DNA of 64,000 bases from Streptomyces puniciscabiei (GTDB lineage: Bacteria; Actinomycetota; Actinomycetes; Streptomycetales; Streptomycetaceae). The stretch lies in assembly GCF_006715785.1 (NCBI RefSeq), contig NZ_VFNX01000002.1, positions 930,001 to 994,000 of the forward strand, read 5' to 3'. The notes beneath the pieces are model-generated. The model searched no databases, was not told the origin of the DNA, and was given only the letters and a program-made list of their open reading frames with translations. Each line of letters starts with the position of its first letter. Within the stretch, counting starts at the first letter, position 1. Of this stretch, positions 9,283 to 17,324 are shown in pieces. The translations under genes were made by a program, and so were the position numbers.

Positions 9283-10848
9283 TCACGAGGCGGCCTCCAG
9301 CACCGCCATCGCCGCATTGTGTCCCGGTACCCCGCTCACCCCTCCCCCGCGCACCGCGCCCGAGCCGCACAGCAGCACGTTCGCGTGCCGGGTCTCCACT
9401 CCCCAACGGCCCGTCCCCTCCTGGACGTAGGGCCAGGACAGGGCGCGGTGGAAGATGTTGCCGCCGGGCAGCCGCAGGTCGCGTTCGAGGTCGAGCGGGG
9501 TCTTGGCCTCGATGCAGGGGCGGCCGTCGGCGTCGGTGGCCAGGCAGTCGGCGAGGGGTTCGGCGAGGTGGGCGTCGAGCTGGGCGAGGGTGGACTTCAG
9601 CAGCTCCTCGCGTACGGCGTCGTTGTCCCGGTCGAAGAGCCGGGCGGGGGTGTGCAGGCCGAACAGGGTGAGGGTCTGGTAGCCGCGCCCGGCGAGCTCG
9701 GGGCCGAGGATGGTGGGGTCGGTCAGGGAGTGGCAGTAGATCTCCGAGGGCGGCACGGCGGGGAGTTCACCGGCAGCGGCCTGGGCGTGGGCGGTGGCGA
9801 GCTGCCGGTAGCCCTCGGCGATGTGGAAGGTGCCGGCGAAGGCCTCGCGCGGGTCGACGGCCGTGTCGCGCAGCCGGGGCAGCCGGGTGAGCAGCATGTT
9901 GACCTTGAGCTGGGCACCCTCGGGAGGCTCGGGCGACGGGTCTCCCGTCAGGCCGGCCAGCTCCTGCGGAGAGGCGTTCACCAGGACGTGCCGGGCGGCG
10001 GCGACGCCCTCGCCGTCGGCCGTGCGGTAGGTGACCTCGGCGGTGTGTCCGTCGGTGGCGATGCGGACCGCCTCGTGTCCGGTCGCGATGACCGCGCCCG
10101 CCGCGCGGGCCGCGGCTGCCAGGGCGTCGGTGAGGGCGCCCATGCCGCCGACGGGCACGTCCCAGGCGCCGGTGCCGCCGCCGATGACGTGGTAGAGGAA
10201 GCAGCGGTTCTGGGTGAGGGAGGGGTCATGGGCGTCGGCGAAGGTGCCGATCAGGGCGTCGGTCAGGACCACGCCCCGGACCAGGTCGTCCCCGAAGTTC
10301 TCCTCGACGGCGACCCCGATCGGCTCCTCGAACAGGGCTCGCCAGGCCGTCTCGTCGTCGATGCGGCGGCGCAGTTCGTCGCGGGTGGGCAGCGGTTCGG
10401 TGAGGGTCGGGAAGACGCGTTCGGCGACGCGCGTGGTCATGCCGTAGAAGCGCTGCCAGGCCTCGTACTCGCGCTCGCCGCCGGTCAGCCGGGCGAAGGC
10501 CTCCCGGGTGCGCTGCTCGCCGCCGCCGACGAGGAGTCCGGTGTGGCGTCCGCCGCGCTCCACGGGCGTGTACGAGGAGATGGTGCGCCCGCGCACCCGG
10601 AAGTCCAGACCGAGGTCGCGCACGATCTTCTGCGGCAGCAGGCTGACCAGGTAGGAGTAGCGCGACAGACGGGCGTCCACCCCGGCGAACGGGCGGGTGG
10701 AGACGGCGGCGCCGCCGGTGTGCCCGAGCCGTTCCAGCACCAGCACGGAGCGGCCCGCCCGGGCCAGGTAGGCGGCGGCGACCAGGCCGTTGTGGCCGCC
10801 GCCGACGATGACGGCGTCGTACGTCCGGGTTCCCTCGTTGGCAGGCAT
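9283..10848 (-). CDS. FAD-dependent oxidoreductase, phytoene dehydrogenase-like
   Basis: Amine-oxidase/CrtI-fold flavoprotein of 521 residues. The dinucleotide-binding motif is VIVGGGHNGLVAAAYLARAG near the N-terminus, followed by LVLERLGHTGGA, and the C-terminus has LLCGSGAVRGGGVSGVPGHNAA, the second FAD contact. ATG at 10848 was preferred over an upstream in-frame start at 10920 because it has a well-placed GAAGGA ribosome binding site. No carotenoid genes are nearby, so desaturation of a carotenoid is not implied; many actinobacterial homologues are of unknown substrate. It probably stands alone or leads the following leftward genes. Confidence 0.88.
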   Translation of the reverse strand: MPANEGTRTYDAVIVGGGHNGLVAAAYLARAGRSVLVLERLGHTGGAAVSTRPFAGVDARLSRYSYLVSLLPQKIVRDLGLDFRVRGRTISSYTPVERGGRHTGLLVGGGEQRTREAFARLTGGEREYEAWQRFYGMTTRVAERVFPTLTEPLPTRDELRRRIDDETAWRALFEEPIGVAVEENFGDDLVRGVVLTDALIGTFADAHDPSLTQNRCFLYHVIGGGTGAWDVPVGGMGALTDALAAAARAAGAVIATGHEAVRIATDGHTAEVTYRTADGEGVAAARHVLVNASPQELAGLTGDPSPEPPEGAQLKVNMLLTRLPRLRDTAVDPREAFAGTFHIAEGYRQLATAHAQAAAGELPAVPPSEIYCHSLTDPTILGPELAGRGYQTLTLFGLHTPARLFDRDNDAVREELLKSTLAQLDAHLAEPLADCLATDADGRPCIEAKTPLDLERDLRLPGGNIFHRALSWPYVQEGTGRWGVETRHANVLLCGSGAVRGGGVSGVPGHNAAMAVLEAAS

Positions 10849-10965
10849 GGTCCTTCGTAACACGTGGTGATCTACGGCGGCCAGAGGCGTGCCGACGGGA
10901 TGCGACAGGGAGGGCCGCATCCGAAACCGCCCGACCCGGGAACCGCCGCTGGGGGCAGGCCCGGC

Positions 10966-13191
10966 TCAGTGGCCGCCGAACGCCCGTTGCTGCCGCAACA
11001 CCGCCACGCTCCGGTAGAGCTCGACCGCCTCCGCGCCCCGGCCGAGCCGTTCCAGGCAGTGGGCCTCGTCGTTGCGGGCGGCGAGGGTGTCGGGGTGGTC
11101 GGCGCCGAGGAGCTGTTCGCGGGTGGCGGCGACCCGCCGGTACTCGGTCAGGGCCTCGGCCCAGCGCCCCAGCCAGCCGAGGGCGACCGCGATCTCGCGG
11201 CGGCTGACGAGCGTGTCGGGGTGGGCGGGCCCGAGGACCTGCTCGCGGAGCAGGCAGACGTCCCGGGCCTCGGCGAGGGCCTCCGCCCAGTGGCCCAGCC
11301 GGCCGAGGTTGACCCCGAGGCCGTGCCGGGCGCGCAGGGTCTCGGGGTGGTGAGGGCCCTGGACGCGGGTGCGGTCCACGATCAGCTCGCGGTACACGTG
11401 CAGGGCGTCCGCGCTGCGGCCGAGGCGGCCGAGGCTGAGGGCGGTCTCGTAGCGGGCGGCGAGGGTGTCGGGGTGGTCGGCGCCGAGGACGCGCGCTCTG
11501 GCCCCGGCGACCTCCCGGTAGATGCGCAGCGCCTCCTCCCAGTGGCCCGACTGCCCCTGGGCGTAGGCAAGTTCACAGCGCGATACGAGCGTTTCGGGGT
11601 GGTCGGGGCCGAGCACCCGGGCCCGGGCCGCGGCCACCTCCCGGGCCGTGCGGCAGGCGTCGTCCAGGCGGCCGAGCCGGCCGAGGGTGCAGGCGAGGTT
11701 GTGGCGGCAGCGCAGGGTGTCGGGGTGGTCGGGGCCCATGACGCGCACCCGGGCGGCCAGCACCTCCGCGTACACCTGGTGGGCCTCGAAGTGACGGCCC
11801 AGACGGCCCAGCGCATAGGCGGTCTCCTGGCGGACGGCGAGCGTGTCGGGGTGGTCGGGGCCGAGGACGCGGGCCCGGGCCGCCGCGAGATCCGTGTAGG
11901 CGGCCAGCGCCTCGGCGACCCGGCCGGCGCGGACGAGCGCGAAGGCGGCCTCGTAGCGGCCGGCCAGGGCCTCGGGGTGGTCGGGCCCGGTGCGCTCCAC
12001 GGGTGGTGCCGGGCGCTCCGCGGGGAGGGGCGGTACGGGCCGCCGAGCGTCCCGGGGGCCGTGGTGGCTGGTCGCTCCCCCACGTTCTCGGCTCCGCTCG
12101 AACCCGGGGGGTCCTCCCTCGCGACGACAGTCGCCTGTCGGGTACAGCCCCGCGCCCCTTGGCGGCGTGTCCCGCCGGGGCACCTTCCATCGGCCCGACA
12201 GGGCCGCCCCCGGGTCCGGCGGCAAGGCACCGGGCCCGGCACCCAGCGCCTTGTGGCCGGTGGTCATGCCGCACGTCCAGGACGGCAGGCGGGCGGCGCC
12301 GGTCACCTGCGGGATCTCCGCGGCCGGGATGGAGGCGGCCGCCCCGCGTGGCTCCCGGATCCGGCGGGCCAACTCCCCCGCGTCGCAGGGCCGTTCCTCG
12401 GGCCGTTTGGCCAGCAGGTCGAGGATGATCCGCTCGAGGCGGCCGGGCAGCTCCGGGCGCACCTCGCGTGGGGGCCGGGGCGGGGTGTCGCGGTGGCCGA
12501 CGAGGATCGCCCAGGCGTCCTCCAGGTCGAACGGCGGTGCGCCGGTGGCGATTTCGTACAGCACGCAGCCCAGCGAGTACAGGTCGCTGCGCCGGTCCAC
12601 CGCATCGCCGCCGATCTGTTCCGGAGACATGTAGTGCGGGGTGCCCAGCGCGACCCCGGTGCCGGTCAGCCGGGTGGTGAAGCCGATGTCGTGGCCGAGG
12701 CGGGCGATACCGAAGTCGCAGATCTTCACCGTTCCGTCGGTGAGCCGGACGATGTTGGCCGGTTTCAAGTCGCGGTGGACTATGCCCTGTTGATGGGTGT
12801 AGGCGAGAGCGGCGGCGACCTGGGCGGCGATGTCCTCCACGTCGTCCACCGGCAGCGGATGACCCTTGTTGTCCTGCAGCAGCCGGCTCAGATCGCGGCC
12901 CTCGAGGAGTTCCATCACCAGATACGGGACCCCGTCGGACTCGCCGAAGTCGTGGACGACGGTCACCCCGCGGTGCGAGAGGCCGGCGGCCACCCGGGCC
13001 TCTCGGCGGAAGCGCTCGCGCAGGACCTGGGCGAGGGACGGGTCGTGGTGCGGGCCGAGCGGCTTGAGGCACTTGACCGCGACCTGCCGGCCCAGGGATT
13101 CGTCCCGGGCCCGCCACACCTCGCCCATACCGCCCCGCCCGATCAGGTCGAGCAGCCGGTACCGGCCCTGAACCAGCCTGTTCTCCCCCAT
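10966..13191 (-). CDS. Serine/threonine protein kinase with C-terminal TPR array
   Basis: Pkn2-type kinase, 741 residues from ATG at 13191. The kinase domain (about residues 11-270) has the Gly loop LIGRGGMGEVWRA, VAVKCLKP with the ATP-binding Lys, the catalytic HRDLKPANI, DFG (ICDFGIARLG) and the APE-equivalent SPEQ. No transmembrane helix is seen, so it looks cytosolic. After a disordered, Arg/Pro/Gly-rich linker (about residues 290-400) come eight 42-residue helical repeats marked by GPDHPDTL-like motifs, as in Kinesin-light-chain/FxSxx-type TPR proteins, suited to protein-protein contacts. Part of the linker DNA looks like a common intergenic repeat (see 12051-12185). The target is unknown. 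Confidence 0.93.
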   Translation of the reverse strand: MGENRLVQGRYRLLDLIGRGGMGEVWRARDESLGRQVAVKCLKPLGPHHDPSLAQVLRERFRREARVAAGLSHRGVTVVHDFGESDGVPYLVMELLEGRDLSRLLQDNKGHPLPVDDVEDIAAQVAAALAYTHQQGIVHRDLKPANIVRLTDGTVKICDFGIARLGHDIGFTTRLTGTGVALGTPHYMSPEQIGGDAVDRRSDLYSLGCVLYEIATGAPPFDLEDAWAILVGHRDTPPRPPREVRPELPGRLERIILDLLAKRPEERPCDAGELARRIREPRGAAASIPAAEIPQVTGAARLPSWTCGMTTGHKALGAGPGALPPDPGAALSGRWKVPRRDTPPRGAGLYPTGDCRREGGPPGFERSRERGGATSHHGPRDARRPVPPLPAERPAPPVERTGPDHPEALAGRYEAAFALVRAGRVAEALAAYTDLAAARARVLGPDHPDTLAVRQETAYALGRLGRHFEAHQVYAEVLAARVRVMGPDHPDTLRCRHNLACTLGRLGRLDDACRTAREVAAARARVLGPDHPETLVSRCELAYAQGQSGHWEEALRIYREVAGARARVLGADHPDTLAARYETALSLGRLGRSADALHVYRELIVDRTRVQGPHHPETLRARHGLGVNLGRLGHWAEALAEARDVCLLREQVLGPAHPDTLVSRREIAVALGWLGRWAEALTEYRRVAATREQLLGADHPDTLAARNDEAHCLERLGRGAEAVELYRSVAVLRQQRAFGGH
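12051..12185. repeat. Intergenic-type Streptomyces repeat embedded in the kinase gene
   Basis: Within the kinase linker the DNA reads GTGGTGGCTGGTCGCTCCCC, then CACGTTCTCGGCTCCGCTCG, then a CCGGGGGG stretch and GGGTACAGCCCCGCGCCCCT. From memory these blocks resemble the short GC-rich repeats that recur between genes in Streptomyces genomes. It is translated in frame as a low-complexity Arg/Gly/Pro segment. Copy number elsewhere cannot be tested from this window. Confidence 0.5.
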
Positions 13192-13306
13192 AGCGATCCG
13201 CCGCCCCCGTCGCCGTCCGCCCCGCCGCCAGGAGGCCGGCCCCGAGCCGCGCCCCACGCACCGGCCCGATCCGCGCAACACCCCCCTGCTCGTCCAGTAT
13301 GGCGGC

Positions 13307-14173
13307 CTATCGTCCGACTTTGTACGGTGCCGGACGCGCCGCCGGTCCGAGCCGCGCCATGGCCCGCAGGATGTGTTTGGGCGGCAGCTGCCAGCGCAGA
13401 CGTGCGGGAATGCCGCGCAGCAGCGCGCCCATGGCCCGCAGCCGGCGGGTGACGACGGTGGGTGCGGGGGCCGGTCTGCCGTACAGCTCATGGGCGTACG
13501 GCGGCAGTGCGGCGTACGCCAGTTGGGCCACGCGCCGCCACAGCACCTCGCGCGCCGGGATGAGAAGGGGATGCGTCGGCGGCCGGAGGAGGAAGTCGTC
13601 CACCTCGCGTGCCTCGGGTCCCGCCGCCAGTTGTGGCCGCACCTTCTCGAAGTACGCGGCGAGTTCGGCCCGGCTCGCCGGTACGGTCTCCGGCTCGAGG
13701 CCCACCAGGCGGGCGCTGACCCGGTGTTCGGCCATGTACCGGTCGGCCTGGGCGTCGGTGAGCGGGAAGCCGGAGCGCCGCAGGACGTGCAGATAGGAGT
13801 CGATCTCCGCGCAGTGCACCCAGAGCAGCAGCCCGGGTTCGTCGACGCCGTACCGCTCGCCGGTCTCCGGGTCGGTCGCCGTCAGCATGCGGTGGATCTT
13901 CCGCACCCGTGCGCCGGCCCGTTCGGCGGCCTCTGTGGTGCCGTACGTCGTCGTCCCGACGAAGTTCGCGGTGCGCATCAGCCGGCCCCACGCGTCGCGC
14001 CGGAAGTCGGAGTTCTGCAGGACGCCGCGCACCGCGCGCGGGTGCAGGGCCTGGAGGTAGAGCGCGCGGATGCCGGCGACCCACATCATCGGGTCGCCGT
14101 GCATCTGCCAGGTCACCGAGTTCGGCGTGAACAGCCCGGGGTCGCCCATGCCCAAAGGTGTGATCACAGCCAT
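13307..14173 (-). CDS. Oxygenase MpaB family protein (DUF2236)
   Basis: 288-residue protein of the DUF2236/MpaB family, which includes the latex-clearing rubber oxygenase Lcp and the fungal MpaB. Typical features are the N-terminal GDPMMWVAGIRALYLQALHP block with the likely haem-ligand His, the R-x-x-NFVGTTTYGT region and WVHCAEIDSYL. Known members are haem-dependent oxygenases; most bacterial ones have no known substrate. ATG at 14173. It lies on the same strand as the kinase gene, with 115 bases between them, and upstream of it begins the decayed island. Confidence 0.85.
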   Translation of the reverse strand: MAVITPLGMGDPGLFTPNSVTWQMHGDPMMWVAGIRALYLQALHPRAVRGVLQNSDFRRDAWGRLMRTANFVGTTTYGTTEAAERAGARVRKIHRMLTATDPETGERYGVDEPGLLLWVHCAEIDSYLHVLRRSGFPLTDAQADRYMAEHRVSARLVGLEPETVPASRAELAAYFEKVRPQLAAGPEAREVDDFLLRPPTHPLLIPAREVLWRRVAQLAYAALPPYAHELYGRPAPAPTVVTRRLRAMGALLRGIPARLRWQLPPKHILRAMARLGPAARPAPYKVGR

Positions 14174-14179
14174 TGGTTG

Positions 14180-14620
14180 TCACCTCGTGTCGCCGTCGAC
14201 CTGAGTATCTGCCCGGTTTGCCAGTGGATCATTCACTCGCCGCGAAGGGTGAGACGGCAGGAGGGAAGAGCCCGGACGTGGCCTGCCCGGCGCCCACACG
14301 CAGACCAGCAGGCAGCGACCCGGCGGAGCGACAAGGGCGCCGGTCACGACCGTCTGCAAGGGCGCCGCGGTCCCGGTGACGGGCGCGGGCTCGTCTCCCG
14401 TGTGCGCCGAGCCGTCCGCGTCGGTCCGGCGAACGGCAGCCGGGACCCTCGCCGCTTGAACGGTGAGGACGGCGTGCACGGCGAGAACCCCTGGCGAGTA
14501 GAGCGATCACCCGGGGGACGAGCAGGATCCAGGCCTCGGCCACATCGCTGTGCCGCCGCAGCGGGTTCCGCCGGCGCACAGACGCACCGGGGTGACCGTC
14601 GCGGGACGTGTCCGTGTCAT
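14180..14620 (-). pseudogene. Rv1733c-family membrane protein, frameshifted remnant
   Basis: An ATG at 14620 has a good GGAGAGG ribosome binding site, but the recognisable family signature (RNPLRRHSDVAEAWILLVP) is read in another frame from about codon 17, and the later part (AAVRRTDADGSAHTG and following) in a third. At least two frameshifts are therefore needed to rebuild the protein. The signature resembles the two-helix membrane proteins of the Rv1733c family; the first helix and C-terminal half are much shortened. Rv1733c itself is a DosR-regulon gene in Mycobacterium tuberculosis (established knowledge). Sequencing error cannot be excluded for a single shift, but two plus the shortening favour decay. 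Confidence 0.65.
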
Positions 14621-14639
14621 CGTCACCTCTCCTGACCTC

Positions 14640-14905
14640 TCGGCCGGGTCCGAGGAGCCGGCGCCCGACCTGCTGCCATGACTGGAGATGAGCCCCGTGC
14701 GCCGCGCGGTGGTTCTCGACGAGGGAGGTGTCATCGGCATCCTCGCCGTCGCCGGCGTCACCCGCGACCTGGCCTGGCCGGGGGCCCGCCGAGACCCCGC
14801 CGCGCCCCACCACCCCGCACCGCGCGAAGGAGCCCAACAGCCGCGCGTGGCGGCGGACTTCACGGTGGCCGACGACCGGCCTGCCCGCGCGGGCAGCCCG
14901 TCGGG
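14640..14905. other. Unassigned stretch, probably debris
   Basis: Between the Rv1733c remnant and the NmrA-like gene I find no reading frame with a recognisable domain. A 81-residue frame on the plus strand (14688-14933) begins with a plausible hydrophobic segment (VLDEGGVIGILAVAGVTRDL) but overlaps the NmrA 3' end and has no family match I know. Confidence 0.4.
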
Positions 14906-15775
14906 TCACAACCGGGGACGGAGCACGTCGTAGGCCCAGGCCGCCAGCGTGGTGGGCGTGGTGGTGTACGGAGTTCGCGGCTGTTCCGGGACGAAGCCGT
15001 CCCGCAGGCCGGTCGACATCCCGATGACCGCCTCGACCAGGCCGTCGGTCATCCCGGATGCGCGCAGCAGGTTCCGCATCGCGTCGTCGCTGATCCGCTC
15101 GACGCGCAGCGGACGACCGATGGCGGCGGACACGATCTCGGCGGCCTGCGGCCAGGTGAGGTCGGCCGGACCGTGCACGGCCTGGACACAGCGTCCGGAC
15201 CAGTCGGTCGACAGCAGCCGTGTCACGGCGACCTCCGCTATGTCGCGCGGCGCCACCCAGGCGAGAGGCTGGTCCAGGGGCAGGATCACGGGTATGACGC
15301 CGGAGCGTACGGCCTGGAGCTGGAGCTCCAGGTTGGTGAAGAAGTAGCCGCAGCGCAGGTGTGTGACGGTGGCACCGAGGGCGTCGAGGGCGAGCTCGGT
15401 GCCCGCGAGGCCGTCGATCTCGCCGGCTCCGTCGCGCTTTTCGGCGCCGACGCTGCTCTGGAAGACCGTCCGCTCGATGCCGTTCGTCCTGACGGCGCTC
15501 ACCAGAGCCTCCGTGGCCAACTCGTAGTCCGCGAGCGGATCTTCGCCCGACGACGGGGGATCCACCCAGAACAGCGCGTCGACCCCGGCAGTGGCGGCGA
15601 CGACCGCCTCGGCGTCGCGCTGGTCCACCTGGACCGCGTCGACCTCGTGGCGCATGTCGGGGGCGAGCCGGCCGGGTTCGCGCGCGAGTACCCGTGGGCG
15701 GACTCCGGCTCGCAGGAGCATGGCGACCACGTGCCGTCCCACGTTGCCGGTGGGCGTCGTGACTGCGATGCGCAT
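14906..15775 (-). CDS. NmrA-like NAD(P)-binding protein
   Basis: 289-residue atypical short-chain dehydrogenase of the NmrA/TMR type. The Rossmann motif is IAVTTPTGNVGRHVVAMLL at the N-terminus (GxxGxxG variant), with a dinucleotide-contacting Arg soon after (VLAREPGRL). The middle has VFQSSVGAE and the WVAPRDIAEV block usual in these proteins. Such proteins either sense the NADP/NAD ratio or act as quinone or nitrophenyl-ether reductases; the role here is not deducible. ATG at 15775 is preceded by AAGGAGA. It appears intact although it sits among decayed genes. Confidence 0.85.
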   Translation of the reverse strand: MRIAVTTPTGNVGRHVVAMLLRAGVRPRVLAREPGRLAPDMRHEVDAVQVDQRDAEAVVAATAGVDALFWVDPPSSGEDPLADYELATEALVSAVRTNGIERTVFQSSVGAEKRDGAGEIDGLAGTELALDALGATVTHLRCGYFFTNLELQLQAVRSGVIPVILPLDQPLAWVAPRDIAEVAVTRLLSTDWSGRCVQAVHGPADLTWPQAAEIVSAAIGRPLRVERISDDAMRNLLRASGMTDGLVEAVIGMSTGLRDGFVPEQPRTPYTTTPTTLAAWAYDVLRPRL

Positions 15776-15885
15776 GGCTTGGTCTCCTTTCGGCGGGTTC
15801 CGGCATCACGACGCTAGAGGCCAATCCGGACACCTCCTGTCTCCTTGGCTCACCGTGTGTGCGGCGGCCGCCGTACGTGCGGGGA

Positions 15886-16640
15886 TCAGCCGGGCTCAGG
15901 TACGACCGCCACCGGGGAGGCCGCGTGGTGGAGCACGCCGTGGGCGACACGACCCAGTTGGAGCCCGAAGTGGCCCTGGCGCCGCCGGGCACCGACGACG
16001 AGCAGGTCGGCCTCATGGGACACGGCCGGCAGGACGTCGCGCGCGTGGCCCTCGACCGCACGCCGTGCCACCTGCAAGTCGGAGGGGGCGTCCCGCAGCG
16101 CCTCCTCCACCATTTCCACAGCCCGCTGCTCCTGCAAGTGGGCCGGCTCGCCGACCAACAGCGGCGGGCTCGTGCAGGGGCCGGCGCCAGGCCCGTACGG
16201 CCTCGATCGGGACCCCGCGCAGCAGGGCCTCTTCGCACGCGAACCGTGCCACGGCCGAACCCGGGGACCTCTCCCCCACACCCAGAACGATGCGACCGCG
16301 CGCCCCAGAGCCTGCCCGGTTGTCGTGGCTCCCGCGCAGCACGATCACGGGACAGTGCGCGTGCCCTGCTACAGCGACGCTGACCGAGCCGAGGAATGCC
16401 CCGGTCACGCCGCTGCGACCGCGCCGGCCCAGCACCATCACCACAGCGTTGCGGCTCTCCCGCACCAGTGCGTACCCCGGCTCCTCGGGCAGCACGTCGG
16501 TGGTCACCTCCACACCCGGCTGCCGGCGGCGAGCACGCCGCTCCGCAGTTCCGACGATGTCCTCGGCCATCACCTCCTCCGACGGCGCACCGAGGTCGGA
16601 GGCCACGGAAACGCCGACCGCGACCTCGCCGTCCGTGGCC
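15886..16640 (-). pseudogene. Tandem universal stress protein, frameshifted and 5' truncated
   Basis: The first Usp domain survives from EDIVGTAERRARRR onward and has the ATP-binding signature GRRGRSGVTGAFLGSVSVAV followed by CPVIVLR. The second domain starts in the same frame (RIVLGVGERSPGSAVARFAC) and then continues in another frame (LLVGEPAHLQEQRAVEMVEE through VVGARRRQGHFGLQLGRVAH and ASPVAVVPE). The N-terminal strand with the MxxIVVGVDGS motif of domain 1 is missing. So there is one internal frameshift at about 16150-16280 and a lost 5' end. Usp genes are typical of actinobacterial dormancy regulons. The truncated end faces the truncated CBS gene. Confidence 0.75.
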
Positions 16641-16681
16641 TGGGAGGCGGCCTGGGCCCGAGGGCCCGGGCCGATGCCGTC

Positions 16682-16920
16682 ATGTCGCCGCGCGTCGTCA
16701 CGGTTGAGGCCGTCGACGACCTCCAGGTGGCCTACCGGACGTTCCGCCGCACCGGGGTCCGTCGCCTTCCGGTCCTGGACGCGGGCCGGGTGGTGGGCGT
16801 GCTGACGGTCGACGACCTGTTCCTCGATCTCTTCCGCCGGTTCGCCGACCTGCTGGGTCCGGTCGCCTGGAGCGTGCTGCAGGAGCCGCCGGGGCCGCCT
16901 CCTGAGGCCGGAGCCGAGCA
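16682..16920 (+). pseudogene. CBS-domain protein fragment
   Basis: Starting at MSPRVVTVEAVDDLQVAYRT and running through RRLPVLDAGRVVGVLTVDDL, this is the second half of a CBS-pair protein; CBS domains bind adenosyl nucleotides. The usual first CBS motif is absent. The frame stays open to 17188, but the residues after about LQEPPGPPPE look non-native. It is oriented away from the truncated Usp gene, and the two broken 5' ends lie within about 40 bases of each other. It may be an abbreviated but expressed protein; a remnant is more likely. Confidence 0.6.
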
Positions 16921-16935
16921 TGGGCCCTCAGCGGC

Positions 16936-17076
16936 ATGGGGCAAAGCCCGGGGCAGCCGCCACGAGAGACACCGGAGGAGATCCTCGACCGCCGCTTCGC
17001 CTCGGGCGAGATCGACGCGGACACCTACACCGAGGCGCACGAACGGCTCGCCGCCCACAGGCCGAAACCCCGGTGA
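16936..17076 (+). CDS. Short SHOCT-domain protein (46 residues)
   Basis: ATG at 16936 to TGA at 17076. The peptide contains the SHOCT signature (EEILDRRFASGEIDADTYTE then HERLAAHR), a short C-terminal oligomerisation motif normally preceded by a transmembrane helix. Here the membrane part is missing, so this is probably the tail of a larger gene or a minimal remnant. No strong ribosome binding site is seen. It overlaps the tail of the open CBS frame. Confidence 0.5.
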   Translation: MGQSPGQPPRETPEEILDRRFASGEIDADTYTEAHERLAAHRPKPR

Positions 17077-17162
17077 CCGTGTCCTGCGACACAGTGGACT
17101 CACGGTGAGACGGCGTACCACGTCTGCCAGGACAGACGACTGCTCGCACCGGTGCCCGGACC

Positions 17163-17324
17163 TCACTCGCGGCGCAGAACGACTTTGAGGGCGCCCGTGG
17201 CGATGCCCTGTGCGAACACCACGGTGTGGAGATCGGGGACGGTGTCCCAGGAGGTCCCCCTCGTTCCCCCCACCTCCACGGTCGTCCTCGCCGTGCCCCT
17301 GGGCAACGCGGCCACCCGCACGCC
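17163..17324 (-). pseudogene. C-terminal fragment of an unidentified protein
   Basis: On the minus strand an open stretch ends at TGA 17165-17163 with the residues DLHTVVFAQGIATGALKVVL-RRE. The codon usage (G/C third positions) is coding-like, but no start fits between it and the kinase stop at 17325. I do not recognise the family. It may be the last part of a gene whose front was deleted. Confidence 0.3.

Noticed and set aside
9283..10848. Calling the flavoenzyme a carotenoid desaturase
   Set aside because: No crt genes are nearby, and the same fold covers many unrelated oxidases; only the family level is supported.
14688..14933. Short plus-strand frame before the NmrA-like gene
   Set aside because: One hydrophobic patch but no ribosome binding site, no family and overlap with the NmrA 3' end.
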